A stretch of 64,000 nucleotides of DNA from Tubiluchus corallicola. Its lineage: Eukaryota > Priapulida > Priapulimorpha > Priapulimorphida > Tubiluchidae. The translations under genes were made by a program, and so were the position numbers. Shown here piece after piece: positions 48,701-60,032 of this stretch. Below the pieces are notes generated by a model. That model ran no database searches. It was not told where the DNA came from and saw only the letters and a list, made by a program, of their open reading frames with translations. The stretch's first letter is position 1; every line of letters begins with the position of its first letter. Location: assembly GCA_030141605.1 (NCBI GenBank), contig JAQGDQ010002367.1, forward strand, positions 436,501 to 500,500. Direction: 5' to 3'.

Positions 48701-51700
48701 ACGAAATAGACGGCTTTATACAGCTACTTCGTAAACGAGTAGCCCAATAAATCGTTTTTGCCTAACGACATGTTTTGTGTTTTGTAAATAGGAATGGATC
48801 CAGCCGGCCCGTCCTTTGAAGGCAACAACCCGTTAGCCAGATTAGATCCTACAGATGCTAGATTTGTGGATGTTTTACACACTGACAGCCATATAACACT
48901 CGGTAACGTATGTTTGGTGGGAGCATCACTTTCCTTGCAGTGAAATTCTGCACTGCGTTTTAATCATACGCTTTTGTATGACAGTAGATTTCTCTTGTCC
49001 GTGCAGGTCTATTATTTGGTAAAGTGCTTCTTTAGATGTACGATTACTTAGTTAAATAAATAATTAATTAATATTTGTGGGTTTCCCGATTTTTTAAGAA
49101 ATTATACAGTAATTGGCTGACAATGTAGTCCTGTATTTTAGGTACTGGTATTAACCAGCCTGTAGGTCACGTTGATTTTTATCCTAACGGAGGCACCAAT
49201 CAACCTGGGTGTGGTCTTAGTGACAATGCTGAGCAGTTTTACGCTGGTGACTACACAAATGGCGACGTTGAACGAGGAGGTATACATTTTTGAATATCTT
49301 ACATTTTCTCCACTGTTCTTTATTTCTTTCTATCATCGCTCCAATTTTCCATATTCATGCTTAATTCTCTCAATTCGTTTCTTCAAATTTCTCTTTCTCT
49401 CAGTCGTCTAAAGCACCTTTAAAGTAGCTTCGAAAATATCTTCTAGTGACACGTCTTGCACTCACATTTCGAAAGACAAAGAAAGAGAAGTATCAATAAT
49501 TTTAGGTAGTATTTTTATGTTTATTTTTATTATAATATAATGTTTTTTTTGTTTGTAGTTTGTAGCCATAGTCGCGCATATCAGTTCTTCACGGACAGCA
49601 TTCGTTCATCGCATTCTTATCGTGCGTACAAGTGCAATCACTACGACACGTTTAGTGCAGGATTGTGTATCAAGTGTGGAACTGACGCTTGCGCATCCAT
49701 GGGATGGAACGCTGACCAATACAATGCCGGAAATAATGAAAACCTCTTGTTTTACCTGCACACTGATGCTAGCGAACCATATGGAAGTAAGTATTGCCAT
49801 CCGTAACAAATACGAGAAGCATGACTATGAGTCATGCAAACAGAAAACCAGTCACCTATACAAGGCGCTTTCTATAATTCCCAATGAAAGTAAAAGACCT
49901 CAAAATCAGTGATTGTCTGCAGGCACAAAGTACGAGCAGACGACGTATGAAGCATACACTAACTGACTCACTAAGTGGCTAACTGACTGAACGACTAACA
50001 GACTGAATGAGTAGCTTGCCGGTAGGTTGGCTGGCGACAAACCAACAATACCAATCAATGGACCAACCGACCAATCAAACAACAAACGAACCAACTAATC
50101 TGAACAAGATAAATAGCCGTAACCAGCCAATACATTTCTCAGAGTGTCACCAATTTATTTACTATCCAACCTGAGCGTTGCTTAACTTACTTTTCTAAGC
50201 AATCACAAATCTTAAGTATTCACTGAAGTATTCAACTTTCAATGAGAGATTTTATTTAAAAAAAACTATTTTTTCTCTGCGCGAGGTCTGCCGGGCACTG
50301 ATTGGCAGTAAGGAATGCCAAAGAAACACATTCGTCCACGCAGTGTCATGAGAACATTCCAAGAGAGCAGTGATTTATTTACAATGCTCGCCTCTCCACT
50401 GCCCATGCAGAATACTTAAGCTTGTAGAAACCTTGCTATCTTTCTCCCACACAGTTCAAAATAAAAATTATACACAAGCGTTTTTTCGTTGCTTGCAGAA
50501 TGGCATCAACAAGCGTCAGTGAGATTCTCCAGTGGCAGCTCCAGTGCCAGTGGCTATTTCAATATCATCTTTATCGGATCAGGAGGCTCGTCGTCACAAA
50601 CCAGGATGGGAAAGTACGTAGCAACCCTATTTTCTGATTTTACCAGTTATTTTATTTTCAAATTCTAGTGTCGGAAACTAAGTGAATTAAATTTCTGAAG
50701 TTTTATTAGTGTGAAAGGAGTGAGAGATTAGACTAAACTTAAATTTCCTAAAATTTTGCCATGAATTTAAAAACTTAAACTTTATTTCGAGACCAAATAT
50801 ACATTTCGGCTAGGTATGATTAATGCTGCTTTCTACATTGTTGTATTGTGTACCTGGGAGAAAAACAAACAAAAAGTGATTTAAAAATGCGCATAATTGT
50901 TACAATTCACATTTACATGATGATAGTGTTACGAAGACGGGTTTTGACTAACCCCATAATGTTAGTAATGGGAATAGTAGAGAAGCCCAGTAATGCAAAT
51001 GTACCTGTATAAAACAGAATGCATGCCGTGATTTGACGATTCCAATCTGGCCTTTCTGTCTGTAAGGGTGAATGCTGTAGGTTTGCTGATTTTTATACCA
51101 AAGTCTGTTCACATGTCATTCTTTTGGAGTTACCGGTTGTGCAATATAGTTTAATTTACACTCGCATTCCGGATCTTTTTACTTTTCTCGTCTGCTGTAG
51201 TACTTTATAACTTGTATGCCGCTCTATACATTCTGAGGAGACGGATCCGTTACAATAATAACAATGCACAGGTGATAATCAACAATTAGTACTTGTAGTA
51301 TTAGTACATTAGTAAATCAAAGACGTTACAAAGTCTAATACGTTACATATCATAAACGGCCTAACTACGTTTTAGCATTACATATTAGTACATGATAGCT
51401 GTATTTATGAAACGCTGTATTTATGAAACAACTAGATTTTACATGCTGTTCAATAAATGTTTTATAACATCATACGATAAAGAAGCATTTCGTGCCTTAT
51501 AATCTGAGGTTATAGATTATCCTCAATAAGGAGCTTCGGAATTAAAATAGCATCGAGCTAGAGCCACAGTCCAGACTCAATACAATACTGATAGCCCAAG
51601 AGTTTGGCGAACATGATGAGCAGCCTTACTAGAATAAATATCTGTGTGGTCCACTGCGATGCATTTAAGCGAGAAGGCAAATAATGCAGCCTGAAAAATA

Positions 51701-53089
51701 TTCTTTAACGAAACTAGTTGCGTGTTAACTCATTGGCGTGCTGGTCTCAGCATCTAGTATCTGATTCTGTTACGCCCACAGCAATGGTAATGTTGAAAAA
51801 AAGAATTGACGAGTAAGTTAACTCAAAAGATCCACGAACTTTTTTAGCGTTTCTTGGTTTAGCCTAGAAAAGTGATAGGTATATAAAGTAAAATTGCATA
51901 AACGTATGGATAAATCTTGAAAGGCAGTTATAATTTTTTGAGTATGTAATATTAATTAACGTGTTATCAGTGATATGACCTGGAGTGCCGGGCAAACTTA
52001 CACTATGATAGGAAGCCATCCAGAAAATGTGGGAAGTTTGAGTCAACTAAGCCTCAGCTGGCAAGCGAACTATGATTTGTGGAAACCATGGGAATGGCCA
52101 ATCTTCTATAATCCAAAAATTCTTCTCGACAGGGTTACCATAACAACTGGTGAAACACAGCTTACGTAAGTGTCAAATGTAGTAACAATTAATGAATGTA
52201 TCTAAAATTAATTCTAGGAAGCTTGATCAATTGCCAGTGCAATTCAGACTGGTTGGAAAGCATTAAAATATTACTGACATTTTATACTCTACGAAAACCA
52301 TGCCGTTGCTTCATGAGGGAAACGTTAGTAGTCAACAAGAACTAGTTTTGGCCTTTATTTTCGCTCTAAATTAAATTTAACAAAGTAAACTTTGTCATAT
52401 GGCCAGAAATACTGTAGGGAAAGTTTGTAGGGACTAAGGAGAGTTATTGGTCAACTAAACCAAGCTGATCTTCCTTTCCGTATGGCTGCTGCCGCGTCTG
52501 CAAAAAGGAGACCGCCTCAACGACCTCTTTTCCATAAATTATACGCTGATAATAGCGATGATGATGATGATAGTGGCAACAGTTTTGGCAAGCTGTAGCG
52601 ATAATAGTATTGACAATATCATTACAATTACGAAGATCACATCAGTGGTGACTAGAGCGCCACTCTAGAATTTAGATCAGGTTTTATGAAAGTTCACATG
52701 AGTGAAAGAGCTCTATTAAATTTGAGAAAGTTATTGTACCTCATATTAGCACTACAATTGTGTAACTTCCTATTTTGGTCGAAAGCACACCATGTACCAA
52801 AACAACATTATACATTTTTTTATTAAGGGTGAGCATTGAATGTTCGGGTTCGAACATTCGAATCGAATTCGAAAGTCACAAATTAGATTCGATTTCGCTT
52901 TCTGGTAGAGAATGCTCTCCCCTAGTGTTTGTACAAATAAAATTATGTATAACTTAGAGGTGACAGCCTTCATATAAAATATTTAAGTTTTGTTGTATTG
53001 TTCTATTTTTTATTTCTAACAGAGTCGATTTCTGTAGTCCCGGTGGTGATCTGCAATCTGGTAACTGGTATACGTTCAGCAGGTGTTAA
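42739..53089 (+). CDS. Secreted pancreatic-type triacylglycerol lipase with PLAT domain
   Basis: Eleven exons join in frame to 484 aa: 42739-42823, 44436-44566, 45269-45385, 46645-46803, 48140-48248, 48792-48902, 49142-49279, 49559-49786, 50499-50613, 51971-52165, 53023-53089. The protein starts with a signal peptide ([19 protein letters not shown]). The lipase alpha/beta-hydrolase domain starts at [10 protein letters not shown]. The catalytic triad is visible: Ser180 in GHSLGG, Asp203 in MDPAGP, His287 in CSHSRA. The cysteine-bounded lid between PGC and VCSHS has 23 residues, the same as human pancreatic lipase. A C-terminal PLAT/LH2-like domain starts near WHQQASVRF and ends with VDFC and a final Cys. 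Human PNLIP is 465 aa. It hydrolyses acylglycerols or phospholipids outside the cell; exact substrate and colipase dependence cannot be told. AATAAA at 53267 or 53373 may end the mRNA. Confidence 0.93.
42824..44435 (+). other. Lipase intron 1, no further feature seen
   Basis: This 1.6-kb AT-rich intron separates the signal-peptide exon from the lipase domain. I see no repeat with definable ends. Confidence 0.6.
45488..45600 (-). repeat. tRNA-Thr(TGT)-like SINE head (lipase intron 3)
   Basis: The minus strand reads GGTGGCCTAGTTGTCTAA (box A region), GTTCGCATTGTAAGC (anticodon arm with TGT) and AGGTTCAGATCTC (box B). It belongs to the same type as the pair at 39 kb. Confidence 0.55.
46482..46582. 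repeat. Impure GAY/GATGAC simple repeat (lipase intron 3)
   Basis: About 100 bases are dominated by GAT and GAC triplets, for example ACGACGATGATGATTATG. It is a cryptic microsatellite, not coding. Confidence 0.7.
47577..47632. repeat. (GTT)n/(ATT)n microsatellite (lipase intron 4)
   Basis: ATTGTTGTTAATAATATTATTATTATT runs into eight GTT units. Intron 4 (46804-48139) otherwise has no recognised element. Confidence 0.85.
49945..50105. repeat. Cryptic tetranucleotide-rich tract (lipase intron 8)
   Basis: A stretch of CTAA/CTGA words (ACTAACTGACTCACTAAG) passes into ACCA/AACC words (CCAACCGACCAATCAAAC) over about 150 bases. It is a slippage-derived, imperfect simple sequence. Confidence 0.6.
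50614..51970 (+). other. Lipase intron 9, no further feature seen
   Basis: This 1.36-kb intron lies between the two PLAT-domain exons. No element with clear ends is visible. Confidence 0.55.
52826..52924. repeat. Short inverted-repeat element rich in TTCGAA (lipase intron 10)
   Basis: AAGGGTGAGCATT at the left is matched in inverted form by AATGCTCTCCCCTA at the right. The inside contains GGTTCGAACATTCGAATCG and GATTCGATTTCG. It is about 100 bp and looks like a very small MITE. No target duplication is seen. Confidence 0.4.
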
Positions 53090-53184
53090 AGTGGTACACG
53101 TGCAACAGGCGTTAGACTAGTACACGTTCAACTGGTGCTAGACTGGTACATGTTTAACAGGTGTTGGACTGGTACACGTTTGCG
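53064..53184. repeat. 26-bp minisatellite starting inside the lipase stop-codon region
   Basis: Units at 53064, 53090, 53116, 53142 and a partial one at 53168 share the pattern ACTGGTACACGTTnAACAGG followed by TGTTAG. The first unit encodes the last residues NWYTFSRC and the TAA stop at 53087-53089. The other units are in the 3' UTR. Confidence 0.9.
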
Positions 53185-56040
53185 ATAAGGACTATAAAAA
53201 TTATTCAAATGGTTATGGTAAACTTCATTCTCCTACTTCGAAATTAGAGCTACTTTTAACCGCAAAAATAAACATAAATTTTAATCGACATTTTTAAAAG
53301 ATTTATTTTTTATTTATTTTTGTTTATTTTCAAATTGTTGCATGTGTGCTGTTCTGTGATTCACTGAAATGAAATAAAACGAGTAATCAAATAGACGTCC
53401 AGAAATTTTGATTGTTTTGATACGTCAACTGGCAGGTACAGCTCGTAGTCAGGCGTCAAAATAGAAAACTTGCTTACCTTTCAGTATTACAAATATCTCT
53501 ATTTTTAATTTAAAAAAAAGTTTGTTGACAATAATTTGTTACGGTCATGATCGTATTTATTTAGGAATTTAAAGTCGAATAACAAGTATGGATTCTAACA
53601 AAGCCCAAAAAAAATGTTGGAGCCGGCGGAGCATATGTATTAAAATAATGGTGATGTTGTCAGTGGTAAAATTAATCTGTTTGCAGCTAGATAAGAACAA
53701 GAGAGCAAAAGAGAGGCTTCCTTGGTCGACTGACTGGCTCTACTTTTGACAGCGAGGTGACGTGTCTCATTTAGAGGGCAGTAAAATGTGCTGAGGTTGT
53801 TGGGATCACCACCATCTCGACGCAGTCGAAATTAGACTGAATTTTTCTGTCTTCAACTATCCATTTCATTACACAGTTGCAGACAAACTTGGCATCTGTA
53901 ACAAGAGAGGTTTTAAACGAAGTAATGAGTTGGAAGGAATAAAGATATTAAATTGAGAAGCAGGATCACTACTCCACACTAACTATACAGACAGACACGA
54001 AAATCCCGTATGTCACTAGCCAGCAGGTCAGAAACTGAACATTTTGCTAAATATCGTAATCTAGCTGAAAGCGTTCAGTTTTAAGTACTGTGTTTCTTAT
54101 CGTAAAAACATGTCAAAAACGTGAAAACTGTAAAAACTAGTTCTCGTTAATATCACGTTCTTATTTTAAATGCCTAATGTTTCCGTTAATCTTGATCGTA
54201 TAGTGTAAGGTGACTTAAATCTATATATCGTATAGATTTATAGATTGAATTTAATATGTCCGCTTAATTTCTAATTGCTATAAGGCGAATTCTTCACCTG
54301 GCTCCGAGGGCTTTAGATATTAGTCTAGCAAGCAATGATCGTCTTATCTAAACTTCACCTTGACCTTCGCGTTGTGAGAAAAGGTCTATTTCCCTCAAGT
54401 TTCCTAGCGACGCTCCCGCAATATGAGCGCTAGTTAATTCAAAGCGAACTAATCATATTCGTATATCGGAAATAGTGTTGCTTGAGTTAAACACTCTAAT
54501 ATCATACATTAACTCAATCGTTAAATGTCAAAGAGAATTACTTTATTGATTTACAATAATTACTGCTTCTAGATAGCTTACAAGATTAGTTCTTATGCGC
54601 TTTTGACGCGTACAACTAGTTTATAGCTTCCAAAAGTATCTCTCTGAACAATTCTTCAATTCTATCACCTAAGGTGTACTCTACACTTATCCTATAGTAC
54701 AATGTGAACTTATACGAACTACAGATATGCACAGTTAATTCTCAGTTTACCAATGTGTTAAGATTACTTAACTCTGCGGATTTGACCACAATGTACCCAG
54801 TACAATTTGGCCAACTCCAATAGTTGATATGAGACTCTCGTTGTCCAGTGCCTAGATTATCCTAGGAACGCAGAAAGATGTCTACGCTGAACTTCTCAAC
54901 TTGTCCCAATCTCCTCTGTCAAGTAGCCCTCCTGTGTGATTTGTCACACACACACACGTGTCTCTTCCAGTACGATCGGGTGGAACGAGCCCTGGGTTAT
55001 TCGAACTCATGGCTTATATCTCATCGAAGTAACCTCGTAATAACCTTGCATGATTTCAACGTCGCACGCAACATTTAAATTTATTGGACAGCTGGGAGGA
55101 CATAGTCATTGTAACCCGTAAAACTCATCAGTCCTCTTTTCTTCAAGAAACAGTGACCTCGCAGAGTTTTCGTTAATTACTAGTAACTTGTGCATATAGC
55201 TTATAATAAACGGTACATCCGTCTCAACCTAATATTAGCTAATTATCCTGAGCATCCTAGAGTGTCCTTACGTAAACGATAAATTTTACTTCTTGCATCC
55301 TACGCTGTCACAGCTCATTAAATTCGAGCTTACCAGCTGAATGAGTTCCATTGCACCATTTGTAACTCTATTCATGAAATCAGGGAGGCATGCGATTTCA
55401 TACCAAAATATCGAAAATCATCGATTTATAAATTTATTCACCACATTAACAAATGCGTGGTTTGTATGATATCTCCCACTTCCTATTTTCTGACAATAAA
55501 TGACAAAACTTATAAATACTCACTGACGTATGCTGTAGCATGCGGCCGATGATTACAGTTACAAGTAACAAGTTTACCACAAATTATCCATACACTCAAA
55601 AACATTATTATTTAACTGAAATTCAATTGAAATAACTCCCTGATATTCGCTTGAAACGTGCGCATATCTGAATCTGGCTTAGCGCGGGGAGGGGGGTAAT
55701 TTGTGAAGATTTATCGTTACTAAATAAATTAAAATATATAGTTTAAAATGTGACTAATTTCGAAATAAACTCCTTGCTTCTGGTTGTGCAGTGTTTTAGC
55801 AACTTTAAAAAATAAAAACGAATGTTAGTACTAGTTGACAATGTTTCTGACGTGGCCAGAAACTGAAGATTTTGCAACTATTGTTATAAATTTGAGCCTT
55901 AAAAGTGAAGAAATGACAGTTTTTCTTGAAACAGTTTATTTTCTTTTATTGAATTCACCTTGCTTGAATACATGGGAAGTGCATTTCACAATGAAACCTC
56001 AGCCCATCAACCACGAGTCTAAAGCCAACTAATCTCGGCA
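53185..56040. other. Region downstream of the lipase, no gene recognised
   Basis: This holds the lipase 3' UTR end (AATAAA at 53267 and 53373) and then AT-rich sequence. The stretch 54290-55080 is less AT-rich and could be part of an old repeat, but no LTR, TIR or protein is seen. A short (CA)n lies at 54949-54957. Confidence 0.5.
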
Positions 56041-56590
56041 AAACTCTTATCATTCAGTTTGTCCCATTGAGACCTTTCATTTGATATACAACATGCATGC
56101 TAGATCCTGGAATACTTTTGGTAGACCCTGGAAAGCATTTGTCTCTTCGAATTCTTTTTTCCCCTAATAAGGACACAGGTTACCGACTCACACTGTAACC
56201 TATACCATTCGATTCGCCTCATCAAGACCTTTCATTTGATATGTTACATGGTACTATTCGTTAGACACTCGATTAATTTCTGTTCCTGACCCCTACTGGG
56301 GTCAAAGACCAACTAGTTTCGGCATAACTTATACCATTCGGTTTGCCCCATCGAGACCTTTCATTTGATATGCTACAAGCTACTTCCGGTCGACACTGGA
56401 AGGCATTTGTCTCCTCGACCCCTATTTTGCCTCCTAGCAGGGTCGTGGATTAACGATTCTCATTGTAACCTATACTATTCGATTCGTCTCGTCAGTACCT
56501 TTCATTTGATGTGCTACATGGTACTATTCGTAGACACTCGATGCATTTCTGTTCCCAACCTCCATTTTTCGGTTTTTCCCCCTTAGAGGA
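56041..56590. repeat. Dimeric tandem repeat with core CCTTTCATTTGATATG
   Basis: Four diverged units carry the core near 56074, 56230, 56357 and 56497. Units 2 and 4 resemble each other most (TAACCTATACCATTCGATTC, TACATGGTACTATTCG, AGACACTCGAT, TTTCTGTTCC). Units 1 and 3 share CATTCnGTTTG(T/C)CCCAT and TGGAA(A/G)GCATTTGTCTC. This gives an A-B-A-B order with a dimer period of about 270 bp. Confidence 0.8.
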
Positions 56591-57140
56591 AAATTTTCTC
56601 CCTCCGTATTACCCATATTCTGACATGTCCAACAACTTGGCCCCGCCTAACTATATACCAAATATTGTGGCCCTAGCTCAAAAACTATGGGAGCAGATAG
56701 ATCCTAAAGAAAATAAATGAAGAAATGACTGCTCCGTGACCTTTCACCCGGCAACTCGGGTGACATGAATACGTAGATACCATTGCCCTGAATGTACTCT
56801 GTGGGTTTTGTATCTCTAGCCTTCAGCATGCAAAAGGTCACCAATTTAGGGACCCAAATTTTGCATTTTGGCCCCTCACTTGGGCGTCTAAGGCTTGTCA
56901 GCTTTTTAAAACCCCAGGTGCACATCTACACCACAGTACCCAAATACTTGTGAAAAAATGGAAAAAAACGAAAGCAATGGGAGTTCAATCAAGGAAAAAC
57001 TGACTAACGCCCATGCCCTTTGCCCCTGACCAGTGGTCAGCGGTCAACACGCTGTTGTACGTCTCTCGCCCAGGGATACGCACTCTGTGAGTTTGGTGAC
57101 CTTAGCTTGCAAGGCTTAAGAGCTATTAAGCGTTAAAGCG
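56591..57140. repeat. GC-richer unidentified repeat downstream of the dimeric array
   Basis: About 550 bases are less AT-rich than the surroundings. Two segments look related: CTCTGTGGGTTTTGTATCTC near 56797 and CTCTGTGAGTTTGGTGACCT near 57084, each followed by AGC(C/T)T and GCA words. Together with the array at 56041 it may form one larger repeat. No protein is recognised. Confidence 0.35.
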
Positions 57141-57164
57141 AGAATAAATAATAAATAATATGAG

Positions 57165-57275
57165 TAATGATAACCGGATGAAAAACAGTAATGTAGCAAA
57201 ATATTAATAATAACTCAATGAAAAACAGTAAGTTTTTTTAAATCTTAATAATAAGAATTTTAACACCGGCTGAAA
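57165..57275. repeat. Short irregular repeat GAAAAACAGTAA, three copies
   Basis: GAAAAACAGTAA or its close form occurs at about 57179, 57221 and 57269, separated by AATATTAATAAT-type spacers of about 40-48 bases. 57280-58650 shows no further feature I can support. Confidence 0.6.
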
Positions 57276-58650
57276 AACAGTAAGATTTTGTTAGGGCAAA
57301 ATTTTAATTATAAAGCCTAATAAAATGGAATTAATGAACAAAAGGACATGCAAGCAAAACAGTAATAAACAAACTGTAGGCCTAAATATAATTAATGAGA
57401 TTTTTCACAAACTATTCACTATAAAATGTCTTTTCTATAAAAAAGACAGAACATAAAAACATAATTAATTTAAATAAAAACACAGTTAGTACTATATGGT
57501 GCAAAACAGGGCTTCAGCCTTCAGGATAAAACTGAACAAAGAATTGGATTTTAATATCTAAAGTTATGTTGTCTGACGCCAAATTTTGCCCATAAAGCCT
57601 ACCCCTTTGTTTTTCCACTTAGACTGTTAATTCGTTTTACCTTAATTGTTGGCCTGTCTTATAATTTGTGTTTTTAAAGTTTTCCCAAAAACATGCAGGA
57701 GAAAGATTTGAAAATATAGTTTTGTTACTAAAATTTTCTAGGAATTGCGAATATACCTTTCATTTTTAGGATGACACTTTTTGTTGAATCCGGTCTTTTA
57801 GCAAGATATAGTTTAAAATTGTTAACATGATGATGTAAACCGGTGTAAATTATAAAAATGGACTTAATATATTGGTTTTCGGAAAGATCCAAGTCTGCTT
57901 TCTGCAGCCCAGGAGCACCTATTATATCAAGATGTTGCATGGATTTCACCTCTCTGAAAGCGTCTGCAGCAATCCACTAAAGCTTCCGGTTCCACGTCAA
58001 CTTCAATACGGTAGCGCGTGCACAAATATCCATTGAGCCAAGAAACTGCAACTTGGATTCACTTATCTCCAATGTGCCGTATTTCTTCTATTTTAGATAA
58101 CAAAACGGAAGTGAGTACGGAAGTATATTGTAAAGCTGCAACTTCTTTGTCTGCGATTCCAAGTTCGCGCCTATTTCATTAAGGTCTAGATTGCCTAAAA
58201 CAACCTTCTGTCCACAGTTCATTTTGCAAGGAAGTTGCATTTCATAGGAACACAGCCGAAAAATAAATTCACCGCATTCCGTTTCATCGCCCACCTCGTG
58301 TAAATGCCGTTTTAAAACATCAGACTAAAAAACCCTTGGAGAGCAAAACTGGAATAAGATATTGAAAGGCCAACAAAGTGAACAAACGCCATCCATAAAA
58401 CGAACTGCACATGCAACATGATGAAACCAGCAAATCGACATTTCACGGTTTAATTCTGACAGCCATGACTTTAGTTGGCTTTGAGCACGGAGATGTGTGC
58501 GACACTCAGTGACAGAGAAAACAGCAGTCTTCGAATATTTCGATTTCCTGCGTCATAATGCAATTGCGACTGATATAATAACAACTTGAACATAAAGGTC
58601 AAAATACCAAACACGAGAAGCTAGAGAACTGAAATTGAAATGTGTAAGTA

Positions 58651-58863
58651 TAATGGCGCGCCCAGCTAGAGAGTACTTTCGCAACTTATTGCGCAACTTC
58701 TTCTCTGAGAGTGAACTCGCAAGTGTGAACGGCTTGCCAACTTCTCTCGCAACTTACTGCAAACTCAGCAAGAGTTTCTGAGAATTCATGCGCAAGTTGA
58801 CACTCTCAGAGAGAATTTAAGCAGTAAGTTAAGAGAGAACTCTCTAGTCTGAATTCGCCATTA
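58651..58863. mobile_element. 213-bp MITE with about 60-bp inverted ends and TA flanks
   Basis: The left side reads TAATGGCG, then GCTAGAGAGTACTTTCGC, then TTCTCTGAGAGTG. The inverted right side reads TAATGGCG, then ACTAGAGAGTTCTCTC, then TCTCTGAGAGTG. Both ends read TA-ATGGCG, consistent with a TA target duplication as in Tc1/mariner-type elements. It has no coding capacity. Confidence 0.75.
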
Positions 58864-59310
58864 GACAGCCATTGATGATGTTTTCTCAGTGATGTACGAA
58901 ATAAGACAGAGTTGATGCTTCAGTAAATGAGTTCAAAACTTCAAAGTCCCACACGAATGATATCGGCTTAAGGGCAAATGGTTCAAGATAAAGCACGTTA
59001 AACAGTAATGCAACCAAGAAATTGTGCAATGCTGCATTAAACACTCGAGTGAGTAAACTACATTATTTTATTTTACTTTATTTGCAATTATTAAAATTAC
59101 AAGATAAAATCATAAAAAAAGAAAAAATGCGGCACAAAAGTCGACACAAAAATACATTAATTGTGCACACGTCACATAATTGTTTTAAGAAAGTACTATT
59201 CGTTATCGTTTTCCATTAATAACCTTTAACGAACGGTCATAACGCATTAATGTCAGGCTTCAAATAGCCGCCTTATAGATAAAATACTAAATTATCATCA
59301 GTGCAATATT

Positions 59311-59655
59311 TCATTGTATATCGCATGTTGTAAATGGGCAATGACAAAAAATATGCTCTTCGCTTTGAACATTTACTTTATCACATGGACGCACTCCTCT
59401 AGCTCGATTATTTATCATCGTGGTGTCAGAGAGAACAAGCGCGATTAACTTTTTAAAAAGAAAATGCAAAACAGTACTAACAAAAAGCTGAATTTCCAAA
59501 ACTTTTATATTTTGTGCATGATAGTGATTTTGAGCAGACACTAGGTTGACTGTACGCCAAGTTTTAATTTCAATGTAAAAAAGATTTGTGTCAAGCCTTT
59601 CACAATTAAGTGGAGCAGTGGCGGTTCGTGTATAGGTACAGTGGTATTGCAACAC
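59311..59655 (-). pseudogene. Disrupted ORF with EEHIFCHCPF motif, cut by the hAT element
   Basis: The minus-strand reading runs toward low coordinates and ends with QSEEHIFCHCPFTTC. That resembles the cysteine/histidine C-terminus of some non-LTR retrotransposon proteins. Upstream it is broken by the hAT insertion at 59616. The open reading resumes beyond the insertion for a few codons (ATFTPL). Identification is weak. Confidence 0.3.
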
Positions 59656-59898
59656 CTCCTATTTTTACTTGATATTATCGATAATATTTAATATAATAAG
59701 TCATGCTTCTTTAGTTCGTTCTTTATACTTGTACGGAATCAGAGCAGGTGAAGCTAGTACTGTTTCCTTCACAGTGCAGCACAGTGCGCTCCAGCAAGGC
59801 GGTATTTGGATGTTGTGCGCTTACGGCCATGTACACGTCTGAGCACATGCACATGTAGTTATTGAAAGTGCAAGCGAGTAAAATTTATTTTGTTTGTA

Positions 59899-60032
59899 TA
59901 GTGGATAGTAGGTTGTATGAGCTGTGTGTAGCTGCTTATTAATGCTTCAGGAATGGCAAAGCTATTAAGAGTTTATTTATAAAATGACACGTTTATTAAA
60001 TATGAACAGAATATATGGCCATGCCAAAGGCC
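59899..60032 (+). repeat. Direct repeat copy A (134 bp) inside the hAT element
   Basis: It starts TAGTGGATAGTAGGTTGTAT and ends ATGCCAAAGGCC, directly before the reverse-transcriptase fragment. A second copy lies at 61524-61666 with a few substitutions and an extra stretch of about 9 bases near its end. Confidence 0.85.

Noticed and set aside
49622-49912. 96-codon plus-strand and overlapping minus-strand ORFs over lipase exon 8
   Set aside because: They are shadows of the real lipase frame and run into the intron.
49945-50105. Possible CRISPR-like or regular satellite array
   Set aside because: The words are imperfect and unevenly spaced; it is a slippage-derived simple sequence in animal DNA.
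51720-51785. tRNA-like segment (CTCATTGGCGTGCTGG and TATCTGATTCTG)
   Set aside because: Box B and the T arm do not fit well enough to call.
54290-55080. Possible LTR or retrotransposon fragment because of higher GC
   Set aside because: No second copy, TG...CA ends, primer-binding site or protein could be found.
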